From Tethya wilhelma (lineage: Eukaryota; Porifera; Demospongiae; Tethyida; Tethyidae): 64,000 bases of DNA. Where the stretch lies: contig CAXIPT010000009.1 of assembly GCA_964030475.1 (NCBI GenBank), forward strand, positions 778,380 to 842,379. Reading direction: 5' to 3'. A model generated the notes under the pieces. It ran no database searches. It saw only the letters and a program-made list of their open reading frames with translations, and was not told the DNA's origin. Shown one piece after another: positions 13,341 through 22,017 of this stretch (its first letter is position 1; each line of letters begins with the position of its first letter). Both the position numbers and the translations under genes were made by a program.

Positions 13341-16300
13341 AGAGAGTACCAGGTTGGCGTTGAAATCCAGCGAGGAAGACGGCAATACAGACACACAAGA
13401 GTGGTGACATTTGTGGCCCGTTACCAGCTAGAGAATCAGACCCAGTACAAACTAGCCTACCTCCAGAGACATCAGCTGCACAACATGGTTTGTCACTAGA
13501 CTAATTAATAACAGGCTTATGAAATACTGTACGTACAGTTTGTAAATACTTGTAGCTATTGGAACAGTACTTTTGCTATTATTATCTCAAGACAGGAAGG
13601 TCGTATTAAAGTAGAATTTGCATCATTGCAATTAGCCCAGAGAGAGCTTTCAAATGATATGTTTAACTGTATTTAAATTTTTGCCAAAATCCTAAAACCA
13701 TGAGCCCATGGTCGAGTGCGATTTTTTTTCAAAAAATGGACATTTTTCAACTTTTCAATTAAACTATACTGTTTGAAAGATCTTTTCAAGCTGATTGCAA
13801 TGGTGCAAGTCCCATCGTTATACGACCTTCCTAGGCCAAGATATTCTTGATTGTAACTATGCCAAAAGATTTGGGGAATTCCTTACCCGTGTATATATCT
13901 ATAGGGGAAAAAACAACCAGTTTTATCTCAGCCTAGGAAGGTCGTACGAAGCTGGGACTTGCACCATTGCAATCAGCTCGAGATGATCTTTCAAATGATA
14001 TGGTTTAATCCTATATTTAATTTTTTGCCAAAATCCTTCAAAACCATGAACTATAGCCCATGGTCGAGTGTGATTTTTTTCAAAAAATGGACATTTTTCA
14101 ACTTTTCNTGCGACCTTCCTAGGCTGAGATATTTTTTATCGTAATGACAAGATTTTTATGAGAGAAAATCCTTATCTGCTGCTGTCTAGTATTATTATTA
14201 TCTCAGCCTAGGAAGGTCGTATAATGATGGGACTTACACCATTGTGATCAGCTTAAAGAGATCTTTCAAATGATATGGTTTAATCCTATATTTAAATTTT
14301 TGTCAAAATCCTTCAAAACCATGAACTATAGCCCATGGTCGAGTGCGATTTTTTTCAAAAAATGGACATTTTCAACTTTTCAATTAAAATATACTGTTTG
14401 AAAGATATTTTTAAGCTGATTACAATGGTGCAAGTCCCATCGTTATACGACCTTCCAGGGCCGAGATATTCTTGATTGTAATCCAAGATGATGACGAGAT
14501 TTTTTATGAGAGAAAATCTCCAGCACATCAGTCTTTTGTATGCAGAAAAAGATGCAAAGATTGATGTGCACAGAAAAAAGATTGATGTGCACAGAAAAGG
14601 ATGTGTGCAGAAAAAAGTACATGGTCAAGTGCATTTTTTAAAAATTTTCTAAATAAATAATACCATTTCAAAGATCTCTATGAGCTGATTGCAAATGCAA
14701 GTCTTACTTTTGTACAACCTTCCTAGGCTGATGGTTTCAATGGTTCCAAAACCAAAGTCCATCTGGTTTGAAAATACCCCCATAAGTGAAACAATGAGCA
14801 ATACTTTTCCTATGGGACAAAATAGCTAACTTTTGACTGGTAAGGTGTAGGAAGCTGAAAAAGCAACCAAAAGAGTGGGGAGAATGAGCAGTTTCCAATG
14901 GTACTTAGAATATTAAATCGGTTTGATAATATGAAAGTTATTTGATTTTTTTTCTCCCACATTACCAACCCTGGTGGACTTTAGTAGCCCAGATTCAAAG
15001 ACTATACTAACTGGAGGGTTTGCAATTGATTTTAATAATTATAAAATAGTAGATATATATATATATTGACCTGATTAGTGTTGAGTTCAACCACACATTC
15101 TTTCATCCAGGAGCAGCTAACTGCAGCCAATAAGATTCCTGTCATCTTGCCTCGAGCGATAATGGCCTTCCATTGGCCTCGGAACGACTTGGACCAGCTC
15201 CTGTGCATCAGAGTGGAAGACATTGACTGTGAATGGTCCGGGGGATTTTCTCTCGACCGCGACATCTCTTTCCACGTCCACATGCGAGGAAGGTACAGTC
15301 ACTCGGTCTTCATTCGGTGCAGCATCTCCCTCAAGGGGGCAACCTACCGTGTTATCTTCTCCGACGCTGCAAACTACCCGAGTCCCTTTCGGCTTGAAAA
15401 CCTCTCCCAAATCCCTGTCACCTACTACCAGTCCGGCGTCGGGCGGTCGAACCTGGTAACTCTCCTAAATCCAGGTCAGTCTGTCCCGTATGCTTGGGAT
15501 GAGCCTACACTGCCAGAGAAACTGAGTATTGAAGTGAAAGGAGCTAGAGAATGTCAGGAGTTTGATTTTGAACGTTTTGGTCCAAGAGGGAAGCTTTACT
15601 ATGAGTGTTACATTTACATCAGTGCAGTGGCTACTTTTCACCATGACGATAGGTTTGTTTATCTTGTTTGTTTGTTTGTTTGTTTGTCTTGTTTGTTTAT
15701 TTGTTTGTTTACTTACTGGCCTTTTTCTTTCAGTTCATCTCTGGTTTTTGGTGCCATTTCATCTCCTGCCTATCACAGAAGATACAGTGAACAAAGCTTT
15801 GAACTAGTATTGGATATTCCTCAAGGGACAGCTGTCATCTTCCAGAAGAAAGTAAGCAGCTGACATATGTCTTATACACTCCAATAAACATAATTATTCT
15901 CTGCATATTTTATTTATTTTTGGTCTAGATACCATTATTATGAGTTATTTATTCTTTATCAATCAGCATCAAGTCAGCCATTTTATGTTTCATTGCTGCA
16001 CATTAACTCTTCATCTTTGTAGCTAGCTATATGTTATCTCTTTCTGCCCATGTAGGATTCAGAAAGACGTTCCCAGCTATGGAGGATGTCAGCTTCAAGG
16101 CAACTGGTCCACATAGACACCTCTGACTTATCTGGCACAAACATGGTGCTAGATATTGTTGGAGGGAGGCTGCCAACTCGAGGAAATTTTGTAGCCCTTT
16201 GCCTGAACAGAGCCAGCTCAAAGAGAGCAGCCACACAATCGTGGAGATTCTCTGACGTATGCCCGATCTTATATGTGTATATTTACTTTGTGATGATATC

Positions 16301-18145
16301 GTTATGATGTAATGGTTAATGGTTATTGTGATGGATGATGTCATTATGATGTAATGATTGTTTCTGTGTAGGATGGCAGACTGTTGTTGGAATCAAATCC
16401 CAGTTTATGTGTGCAGTCTCGACCGGGTTACGAAACCTTAAGAGAAGGTTTGTGTTGTGAAAGAACTTCAAGATTGCTTGATCTTTCTTCTCTTCACCAG
16501 GTGCCGATGCAGTGCTGGGTTTTGTGTCCGATTCTGAGGATCTTGTTCCACCGGAGCAGCTCATTCGTCGATTGAAGCACTCACCAGGAAGTGGAGTGTT
16601 GTCGGTCAACATCATTTCAGATGGTCCAACCAGAACACTGAGGATTACAGACGAGAATAAAAAAGTATAACTAATTAACTTCTAAAGGACCTAGGCTATG
16701 TAGCATGTTGTTACTCTCTCTCTCTCTCTCATACACACAGTACTCCCATACTACCCCTCGTGATGACTGGATTGTTGTGGACAGTGGTCAAATTGCTCCG
16801 TCAAAATCCTCCGATGTTGATAGTTGCCAAGACAACAGCAGCTGGGACAGTGAAGAGGAGGATGGTACATCGGTTGAACTTGAAGTAAGTGCCAGCATCA
16901 TGTCTCCTTGGTAACGAGTTGTGGGCAACTGAGAACATGTTGTTTGTTTTTTGAACCAATTAAGTCATCTGTCTCTCTTTCTCATCTCTTCTTTGCAGCT
17001 GTCTTTGGTGCTAGAACATGGCATAGGCTTGTCCCTCATCAATTCTGTTCCAGAAGAGCTTCTCTTTGCTTCTTTGAGAGGAATTAGGGTAGCTGAGATA
17101 ATGTATTATAATTCCCAATTAGGGTCTTTGTGTTATAATGAAATTAGGGGGTGGTGTCTTGTTGATGAATAATTCAGTAGTAATTTAATTGAACACAGCT
17201 GTTAATTGCTATTCTTTGTACTGAATTGTTCCAGGTGGAGTTTATTTCGACCACAGATCAACAATGTCTCAATGCTACAATACAACACATACAAGTGTGT
17301 TTAATGAGAGTACAATAACCAGCATTGTTTCTTCTTTGATTTTATTTGGATTCACGATACCTCTGTCTCTCTTGAACAAATTAGGTGGACAACCAGCTAG
17401 CCACGTGTGCCAACCCAGTTCTTGCCTACCCCTCTCCTGATCCGTCAGGAAGCCATGATTCTAGCTACCCTGTGGTCAAACTGTGCATCGAGAAAGTACC
17501 ACACAAGTCTCCATTCACTGTAGTCTTCAAAGTAGGTGTCCCAGCTAGCTACTCATGATGTGCTTGTACGTAGAAGATGAGAGATTCATCCATTATTTTT
17601 TCCCTCCATTTTTACCACCCTTGTAGACAGCAGATGTGAAGGTACGTGGTGTCACTCTGCTACTGGAAGAGAGGCTGCTGTTTAAGATCCTTCAGTGGGC
17701 GGGCATAGGGCAGGCGCCACACGAAGCTGAAGCCAAGGAGGAAGAAGTGATGAACCTTCTTACTCGACAGACGGTCTCCTCTTCAAGCTCTGATGTTAGT
17801 TCGAGGCAGCTATACCTGGAGGACATTAAGGTGTCGGATGTCGAGTTTCAAGTGAGCATGCTCACAACATCGCAGCTGCCGGATGATTTGAGGAGAATCA
17901 AGAGACATCTTGGTTTTCCTCTAATTCAATTCGAATCGTCCGTCTACATGGGGGAGTTTCATCAATCGCACATTCTTGGTAACATAGCTGCACTCTTGGA
18001 TTCTTTCCAGAAGCACTACAAACAAGTGAGCACTCATATTTTTTGTTATGTTTCTTCTTCTTATACTACTTTTCTTTAACTTTTACACACCCACACACCC
18101 ACACACCCACACACCCACACACCCACACACACGCACACTCACACT

Positions 18146-18183
<38 letters not shown>

Positions 18184-18447
18184 CTAAAATCTCAGGCCCT
18201 TGCTCTTCTTGGTTCAGTGGATTTCCTTGGCAACCCAGTTGGTCTTTTGTCCGATGTAGCCACTGGTGTATCAGGAATGGTTTCACTGCAACCTGATGTT
18301 GTGGGACTAGTTCGAAATGTAGCTCACGGCGTCTCAAACACAACTTCCAAAGTTAGTTTAACCATTATCTGTTTTACTTTATCATGTGGTTAGTCATTTA
18401 TTAAATTCAATTAACCTTAATTAAGTTCATTATCATGTCACAACTAC

Positions 18448-18495
<48 letters not shown>

Positions 18496-18824
18496 TAACA
18501 GGCACTGTCTCCCATGTCCTTGGAAAGGCTACATTTGACTCAAGCTTTNACACACAGGCTCTAAAATCTCAGGCCCTAGCTCTCCTTGGTTCAGTGGATT
18601 TCCTTGGCAACCCAGTTGGTCTTTTGTCCGATGTAGCCACTGGTGTATCAGGAATGGTTTCACTGCAGCCTGATGTTGTGGGACTAGTTCGAAATGTAGC
18701 TCATGGTGTCTCAAACACTACTTCTAAAGTTAGTTTAACCATTATCTGTTTTACTTTATCATGTGGTTAGTCATTTATTAAATTCAATTAACCTTAATTA
18801 AGTTCATTATCATGTCACAACTAC

Positions 18825-18868
<44 letters not shown>

Positions 18869-20032
18869 TAACAGGCACTGTCTCCCATGTCCTTGGAAAG
18901 GCTACATTTGACTCAAGCTTTCAAGAAGAAAGACAACAATTGATTGACAGCTGTCAAACAAGTGGAGATCACCTCAAAGCAGGAGTGATGGGTTTTGCCA
19001 GCGGGGTATTTGGAGGAGCAACTTCTCTTATCACACAACCTTACAAAGGAGCTCAAGACGCCGGTTTATTGGTGTGTGTGTGTGTGCGCGCGTGCATGTG
19101 CATGTATGTTTTATGGAATTTGACCTTTGAACTCTGGTCTAATAGGGATTTGTTGGAGGAATGTTAAAGGGAGCCGTGGGAACAGTAGCCAAACCGGTTG
19201 CAGGACTTTTTGATTTTGCGTCGGGCACTACCGCAGCGCTGAGGGAAACCACCAGCAGATTCTCCCGCCAAAACCCGTCCCCAATCCGCCTGAGACGGAG
19301 CTGTGTCGGTGCCTCTGGTGCTCTCACAACCTACTCTGTGACCCAGTCCCGCGGTCAGGAGTACCTCCTTCGACTCACCGATGGGAAACTGAGTGAAAAG
19401 TAAGATTTGTAATTAGTTGAAGATGCTATAGAATAAGTAAAAACGTTTGATGATGAAAAATTCCCAATCTCACAAACACAAACTTGAACATAAAAAGTTT
19501 GAGTTATATCTGCATGTTGATATTTGAGGTATAACTACATGTTAAAATTTGAGTTATAAATGCAAGTTGACATAACTGTATAATAACATTTGAGTTATAA
19601 ATGTATAATAATACAGTAATACAGGTATAACTCAAATGTCAACATGTAATTGTAATTCAAAATTAGTGTCAACATACAGTTATAGCTCAAATGTTAACAG
19701 CTAATGTTTGTTTGTTTTTATATTTGTCTGTTTCACTTTCAAGATTGGTCTCCTACGAACTACTCTACGAGAACATGTCCAACAAGGGATCCGGAGAACG
19801 GATGAGAGTCATTATCTCTTCCCAGTTCCTCTACTTCTTCCAAGACAGCCCGCCGGATCCCAGCACTGTCGATGCTAAGATCAGTCTTGATGAACTAGCC
19901 GAGTGCAGAGCAGCTGTAGGCAAAACTAGTGAGTCTTTTTGTGCAGCTGCTGTATGTAGTCAGTCAGCCATTGTACTCACATGCAGCAGGGTCTAACTCT
20001 GTCTCTTTCAACTGATAAATACTTCTGTAAAT

Positions 20033-20082
<50 letters not shown>

Positions 20083-20374
20083 ACATACACACATACACAC
20101 ACAGGTATTCCAACCGTCTATATAGTACTTTCCCTCATCGACAAAGAAGCAAGCTATTCAGCTCCAAAATATAAGTGTTCTGATGAAAAGTCAGCAAGAA
20201 AGGCAAGCCTTTGCTACATGACTGCCAATGTAAGATTTTGTTTTATAATAATATTATACTGTCTTTCAATTTTGTGTGTAGGTGGCACAACTAATAAACT
20301 ATGCTAAGAGTTTACACGAAGAAGAGAAGCTTATTGTTAGAACACTGCGGCTTCAGCATGAGACCATTTGGTAG
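1..20374 (+). CDS. VPS13D: VPS13D-like bridge-type lipid transfer protein, C-terminal ~70% (39 exons, 5' incomplete)
   Basis: VPS13 proteins form hydrophobic grooves that carry bulk lipid between organelles; VPS13D acts at ER-mitochondria and peroxisome contacts. Exons: 1-1042, 1130-1842, 1911-1955, 2364-2544, 2879-3021 (or copy 3678-3820), 6217-6794, 6874-7031, 7803-8031, 8131-8385, 8483-8892, 8965-9106, 9207-9454, 9552-9751, 9996-10084, 10165-10523, 10692-10856, 10943-11475, 11843-12041, 12290-12469, 12532-12698, 12767-12823, 13128-13205, 13343-13487, 15111-15652, 15734-15851, 16056-16256, 16372-16447, 16501-16664, 16741-16884, 16999-17088, 17235-17294, 17385-17531, 17627-18025, 18573-18728, 18868-19071, 19146-19399, 19744-19928, 20105-20229, 20282-20374. 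Every junction keeps phase, giving 3,090 codons and a TAG stop. The inserted UBA domain separates VPS13D from VPS13A/B/C. C-terminal blocks such as LLGSVDFLGNPVGLL and AKPVAGLFDFASGTT match the family. The frame is open to the left edge, so the N-terminal chorein part lies upstream. Confidence 0.93.
2759..3557. repeat. 799-bp tandem duplication, copy 1
   Basis: This block is repeated without a visible difference at 3558-4355 (constant offset of 799). It holds a short fold-back element at its left edge, a VPS13D exon (2879-3021) with its acceptor and donor, intron sequence, and the 5' flank plus the first ~23 codons of the nested membrane-protein gene (ATG at 3488). The left flank is a (GT)n tract. 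The truncated nested-gene copy runs straight into the second unit. Confidence 0.93.
3488..3557 (+). pseudogene. Truncated 5' copy of the nested membrane-protein gene
   Basis: This is the same ATG and ~23 codons as the gene starting at 4287, including most of the signal anchor. It was carried by the 799-bp duplication and cut at its right boundary. After the junction the frame continues into the fold-back element of the second unit, so it cannot make the full protein. Its upstream flank, and so possibly its promoter, is identical to that of the intact gene. Confidence 0.8.
3558..4355. repeat. 799-bp tandem duplication, copy 2
   Basis: Second unit of the tandem duplication. It contains the second identical VPS13D exon (3678-3820) and, at its right end, the start of the intact nested gene (ATG 4287). 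Complete identity over ~800 bp, including intron sequence, means either a very recent event or an assembly artefact. The 143-nt exon length makes joint inclusion of both exon copies frame-breaking. Confidence 0.93.
4287..5849 (+). CDS. Intronless type II membrane protein, possible Golgi glycosyltransferase; nested in a VPS13D intron
   Basis: A single-exon gene of 520 codons. A short basic N-terminus (MWKDLCRSRWNR) precedes one membrane segment at about residues 14-32 (KFLLSLATLTFVYLYLF). A Ser/Thr/Asn-rich stem follows, then from about residue 130 a folded lumenal part with GCRNLYSLQCWAGMYG, VVEPF, RFSDMFDLEGWNSW and a C-terminal VIFLGGGSFQRHAMRLYQL. This topology is that of Golgi glycosyltransferases. 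The pattern resembles uncharacterised invertebrate proteins sometimes likened to O-fucosyltransferases, but I cannot assign a family or a catalytic residue. It lies wholly inside the VPS13D intron 3820-6217 on the same strand. An ATTAAA at 5884-5889 could be its poly(A) signal. Lack of introns in an intron-rich neighbourhood suggests retroposition (inference). Confidence 0.7.
   Translation: MWKDLCRSRWNRSLKFLLSLATLTFVYLYLFSYDKQKLRDNERHTNTQRAFTESIMSDIIATTELPNADLKSINLITTITVAVQQHDDLLLSPRNSSHSPPLNEVIKPSFSGSFSNNLKFVLAESFWEQQTSGCRNLYSLQCWAGMYGASVVEPFSVGSFLRVPFAPTKPGVLRFSDMFDLEGWNSWSAEMGSSKLVPWNVFLKRAPRKVIRVFLKYSSTNLASNKDIKLDLISGPRYLQGCLDMNKWPSRRQKQLLSKFKFTVVRKVCINFEFGDKLSLDVFYKAVLGSFKNEDVTVYFQPWRNFGRNRISTEEPRCNLGDILEHLRPSKRIEQEANKYVHKYLSSSKMVKGNNTNTDGRHPLYIAIIARVEKVLLSFKNRADIVPFCFKKILSYHSKVKKDSSLVKTFLAIDVGKFGSDGLQRQDDSKLDEEFHKFFQALYGSELSIEAWESTFDDSWSSDPGYIAVLQKVLVSKAECVIFLGGGSFQRHAMRLYQLYRQGRSPCIHVVEECTLKKEL
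6045..6130 (+). mobile_element. tRNA-derived SINE copy 1
   Basis: An A-box-like TTAAGCTCAGTGGTAAGAG is followed ~40 bp later by a B-box GGTTCGAATCCC and the tail AGCTAAATCTCAAGATT. No acceptor-stem pairing is visible, so it is a tRNA-like SINE head and not a functional tRNA. It lies in the VPS13D intron holding the nested gene. Related copies: 27850, 35252, 41979, 53951. Confidence 0.75.
7126..7395. mobile_element. Long-TIR MITE copy 1
   Basis: A 270-bp element starts ATCTCAGTCTAGGAAGGTC and ends GACCTTCCTAGACTGAGAT, the exact inverse. The inverted arms extend about 75-80 bp inward (TTTCAAATGATATC against GATATCATTCGAAAG). The centre is unique (TTGGCCATTTTGGC). There is no coding capacity, so it is a non-autonomous element. 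It lies in a VPS13D intron. Confidence 0.88.
7465..7731. mobile_element. Long-TIR MITE copy 2
   Basis: Same family as copy 1, 70 bp further on in the same intron and in the same orientation. It begins ATCTCAGTTCAGGAAGGTTG and ends CACCTTCCTAGACTGAAAT. It is more diverged than copy 1, which fits independent insertion or an older local duplication. Confidence 0.85.
9207..9454 (+). other. VPS13D: UBA domain exon of VPS13D
   Basis: The exon begins with DALVKRLLPLGFTKTAIRKE and continues through NNNLDAAAMRLL, a three-helix UBA fold with the typical L-x-x-(L/M)-G-F loop and the N-x-(L/D)-A-A-x-x-L-L third helix. An acidic linker follows (EDGDPKIDDEEAEAE-like). Among VPS13 paralogues only VPS13D carries a UBA; in the human protein it binds ubiquitin and is needed for mitochondrial clearance (family knowledge). 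The exon is 248 nt, phase 1 in and phase 0 out. Confidence 0.9.
9776..9934. mobile_element. Short fold-back element with pyrimidine-rich core
   Basis: The left arm TAGTCTCGAATCCAGGCC and the right arm GGCTGGGAATGAGGCTA are inverted copies of the CTAGCCTCGTTCCCAGGC family. They enclose an ~85-base T-rich tract (about 9808-9891). It lies in a VPS13D intron. Confidence 0.65.
10544..10650. repeat. Array of four 16-bp perfect or near-perfect palindromes
   Basis: ACTGAGCATGCTCAGT occurs at 10544-10559, 10571-10586 and 10635-10650, with a variant AATGAGCGTGCTCAGT at 10607-10622. Spacers are 11, 20 and 12 bp and share GTTGCTTG/TTGACTT words. The array nearly fills the 168-bp VPS13D intron 10524-10691. 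Confidence 0.9.
10876..10942. repeat. (CA)n microsatellite ending in a splice acceptor
   Basis: An almost pure CA tract makes up most of the 86-bp intron 10857-10942 and ends directly in the AG of the VPS13D acceptor at 10943. Confidence 0.9.
11484..11806. repeat. (CT)n and (GA)n/(CA)n tracts within a VPS13D intron
   Basis: CT repeats at 11484-11503 lie just after the donor of exon 10943-11475. A (GA)n(CA)n tract at 11761-11806 lies shortly before the next acceptor at 11843. Between them is AT-rich intron sequence with no gene that I can see. Confidence 0.8.
13070..13110. repeat. (GTTT)n tetranucleotide repeat
   Basis: About ten GTTT units lie in the VPS13D intron, 17 bp before the acceptor at 13128. 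A shorter GTTT tract recurs in the intron at 15665-15710. Confidence 0.85.
13287..13337. repeat. (CT)n polypyrimidine microsatellite at a splice acceptor
   Basis: About 25 CT units run up to GTGCAG, the acceptor of the VPS13D exon at 13343. Confidence 0.9.
13584..13842. mobile_element. Long-TIR MITE copy 3
   Basis: Begins ATCTCAAGACAGGAAGGTCG and ends CGACCTTCCTAGGCCAAGAT, with the family's inner arm TTTCAAATGATATG. Its centre (CCATGGTCGAGTGCG, AAAAAATGGACATTTTTCAA) differs from copies 1 and 2, defining a second subfamily. It lies in the 1.6-kb VPS13D intron 13488-15110. Confidence 0.85.
13925..14130. mobile_element. Long-TIR MITE copy 4, interrupted by an assembly join
   Basis: Starts ATCTCAGCCTAGGAAGGTCG and ends GACCTTCCTAGGCTGAGAT, but about 60 bp of its right arm is missing exactly at the single n at 14108. 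The loss is best read as a scaffold join inside repeated sequence. Confidence 0.85.
14200..14467. mobile_element. Long-TIR MITE copy 5
   Basis: Starts ATCTCAGCCTAGGAAGGTCG and ends CGACCTTCCAGGGCCGAGAT. It is very close to copies 3 and 4, with the same central block. Three or four copies in tandem orientation within one intron suggest local amplification or nested targeting. Confidence 0.87.
14620..14732. mobile_element. MITE fragment (right half only)
   Basis: The stretch ATGGTCAAGTGCATTTTT through CAACCTTCCTAGGCTGATGG matches the right half of the second MITE subfamily. The left half is absent. The 90 bp before it (14530-14620) hold three imperfect AAAAAGATTGATGTGCACAG units. Confidence 0.65.
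18084..18181. repeat. (CCACACA)n/(CA)n repeat before a VPS13D acceptor
   Basis: CCACACA-type units grade into pure CA, ending 14 bp before the exon acceptor at 18196. Confidence 0.85.
18182..18548. repeat. Duplicated VPS13D segment, copy 1 (probable uncollapsed haplotype)
   Basis: Contains exon copy 18196-18351, its intron with a (CT)n tract, and the first 54 nt of the next exon (18495-18548), then stops at n (18549). It matches 18559-18921 with scattered substitutions (GCCCTTGCTCTTCTT against GCCCTAGCTCTCCTT). Most coding differences are silent. A contig end at the n makes an unmerged overlap more likely than a true duplication. Confidence 0.85.
18559..18921. repeat. Duplicated VPS13D segment, copy 2 (used in the gene model)
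   Basis: Begins just after the n join with remnants of the CA tract. It carries exon 18573-18728 and continues without a break into the full next exon 18868-19071, so this copy joins the downstream gene. Confidence 0.85.
19498..19698. repeat. Fold-back cluster of TTTGAGTTATA units
   Basis: Four direct units (TTTGAGTTATA-like at about 19498, 19523, 19548, 19589) are followed by three inverted ones (TATAACTCAAATG at 19626, AATTCAAAATT near 19655, TATAGCTCAAATG at 19681). Alternating spacers contain ATGTTGACA/TGTCAACAT. It occupies most of the VPS13D intron 19400-19743 and could fold into a long imperfect hairpin. Confidence 0.75.
20036..20104. repeat. (CA)n microsatellite ending in a splice acceptor
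   Basis: About 30 CA units with three ATACAC interruptions run directly into the AG acceptor of the VPS13D exon at 20105. Confidence 0.9.
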
Positions 20375-20709
20375 TTTCTCCAGGTTGTCATGACAATGTC
20401 TTTTTTTATCACCCATCTATTTATAGAACATTATAATTACCATGCATATATTTTAATTCCTGCAGGATAATTATTATTATTATATTATCATCAGAATATA
20501 TACACAGTGTCAAAGATATATATAGGCTCAAAGTCATAAATATTATTATAAATAAATATTATAAAATTAATAAATAGAACATAATTATATGCATAATAAT
20601 AATTATTATTAAAGCTGAAACAATAATATTACTATTGTGGGGCAAGAAATACATGCATAATTATATACATATTTATAATATTTGAAGACACTAGTCAAAG
20701 AGATCGAAT

Positions 20710-22017
20710 CTATAGCACAATCATCTTTCCTTCTTTGAAAGACTTCTCACACGCAGCTGTCACCCTACAAGCAAGGAGAGTGTCACTCCTCATCACGAGA
20801 GGAAGGGTGCTTGGATCGAGAAGAACATCAAAGAAATGCTCCATTTCATTCTCGTACGCTTCCTTGTAGCGCTGAGGGAAGGAGTGAACCACTCGTGTTT
20901 CATGACTGCCATCTCTGTCAGAGCTACAGATTGGCTTTTCATGGACGTTCTCCACTTGTAACATACCCTTTTCTCCATACACCTAAAGTATTAAGATCAC
21001 TAGTTTAATTTTAATATTATTATTTGGCATTGTTGGTGGGCATTAAATGGTATAATATAATAATTATAGCAAGGTTTTCAAGAATTTTATAGCAGTATGC
21101 TTGCTTGAAGACACCCAGAAAATGAACACACACCTCACCTCTAATCGTTGGTCATAACCGTATGATGAATGACGACTCAGATTAATAGTTGCCAAGACAC
21201 CACTAGGAAACTTGAGCATGATCGCTATGGTATCCACATCTTGCATATCCCTGATGTCTTTATCGAAGACACTGCCCATGGCAAACACACTAACAGGTTC
21301 CTCTCCCACTATCCAACAAACAAGATCAACATCGTGGATTGCACAGTCGTGAAACATGCCGTTAGAAATCCTCAGAAATGAGTTCGGCGGACGTGGTGAG
21401 TCTCTGCTGCACGTTTTTATCTCATATAGCTGTCCGAGTTTCCCCGCCTTTACCTGTGCTTGTACGTTAAACATTGCTGGATCGAATCGCCGGTTGAAGG
21501 CACACAGGAGTGTCCTGTTCATCTTGGTGGCTTCATCGTAGCAAGCAGCTGTGTCCTTTATGTTGTCAGCAATGGGTTTCTCACAAAATACCGAGCGGCC
21601 AGATTTGAGAGCAGCTCTAACGTAGAATTCATGTGTATCTGTTGGTGAAGCGATGACTACTCCCATTACATCTGGATCTTGGAGCACAACCTTGTGAACG
21701 TTTGGGTGTTTAAAGTAATTAGGAATTTTATATAACTACCATGTAGTTATTAAATCAAATTATGCATGCAATTATGCAATTAGCAAACTGACCTTTTCAT
21801 AATCTTCGGAGGCTACAATTGTGGTAGAGGTCACGTTGTATTCATCCAGTATATCTTCGATTCTCTTCTTGACAGCTGGGTCGTTTAAGTCTACTATGTA
21901 CTTCAAGTGGCAGCGGTGACTGCGCAGTAGGTTACCGAAATGAATCTGTCCAGCTCGACCAAATCCGCACAACGCAACGCAGGCTATTTTCTTGTTCTTT
22001 TTCAGTGTAGGCTCCAT
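20710..22017 (-). CDS. Gfo/Idh/MocA-family NAD(P)-dependent oxidoreductase (inositol 2-dehydrogenase-like)
   Basis: Three exons on the minus strand (22017-21793, 21690-21139, 20982-20710) with phase-0 junctions give 349 aa ending at TAG. The N-terminal Rossmann segment is ACVALCGFGRAGQIH (G-x-G-x-x-G variant). SPTDTH and FCEKPIAD follow; the EKP motif holds the catalytic-site lysine. In the second domain HDCAIHDVDLVCW carries the conserved H-D-x-D cluster, and RLEVYGEKGMLQVEN is the typical C-terminal strand. Length matches the family (about 330-360 aa). Relatives oxidise myo-inositol or other polyols, probably in the cytosol since no signal peptide is seen. The exact substrate cannot be told from sequence. 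It is convergent with VPS13D and divergent from the TPR gene. Confidence 0.9.

Larger units (their letters stand above)
10165..16664 (+). other. VPS13D: VPS13 adaptor-binding (VAB/SHR-BD) region of VPS13D
   Basis: The exons between these points encode repeated beta-rich modules typical of the VAB domain. Each module opens with an N-x-T-G/P-L-x-x pattern: RNNTGLPLHFAT (exon 10165), INRTGLPLVFRQE (exon 12532), LENLSQIPVTYYQSG and WPRNDLDQLLCIRV (exon 15111), and SQLWRMSASRQLVH (exon 16056). The VAB domain recruits VPS13 proteins to organelle adaptors; for VPS13D the adaptor is the mitochondrial GTPase Miro (family knowledge). Domain limits are approximate because they were read by eye from motifs. 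Confidence 0.75.
17627..20374 (+). other. VPS13D: VPS13D C-terminal ATG2_C-like helices and PH-like end
   Basis: Exon 17627-18025 carries the amphipathic region ending in LLDSFQKHYKQ. The exons at 18573, 18868 and 19146 encode glycine-rich amphipathic helices (GLLSDVATGVSG, GLVRNVAHGVSN, GVFGGATSLITQPY). In VPS13 and ATG2 proteins these helices bind membranes or lipid droplets. The last three exons (19744-20374) encode a PH-like fold ending HEETIW-like, then TAG. AATAAA motifs near 20551 and 20567 are plausible poly(A) signals. The stop lies 336 bp from the stop of the convergent oxidoreductase. Confidence 0.75.

Noticed and set aside
18196..18351. Extra VPS13D exon in addition to 18573-18728
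   Set aside because: It ends at an n join and looks like an allelic overlap; including both would repeat 52 residues not repeated in the family.
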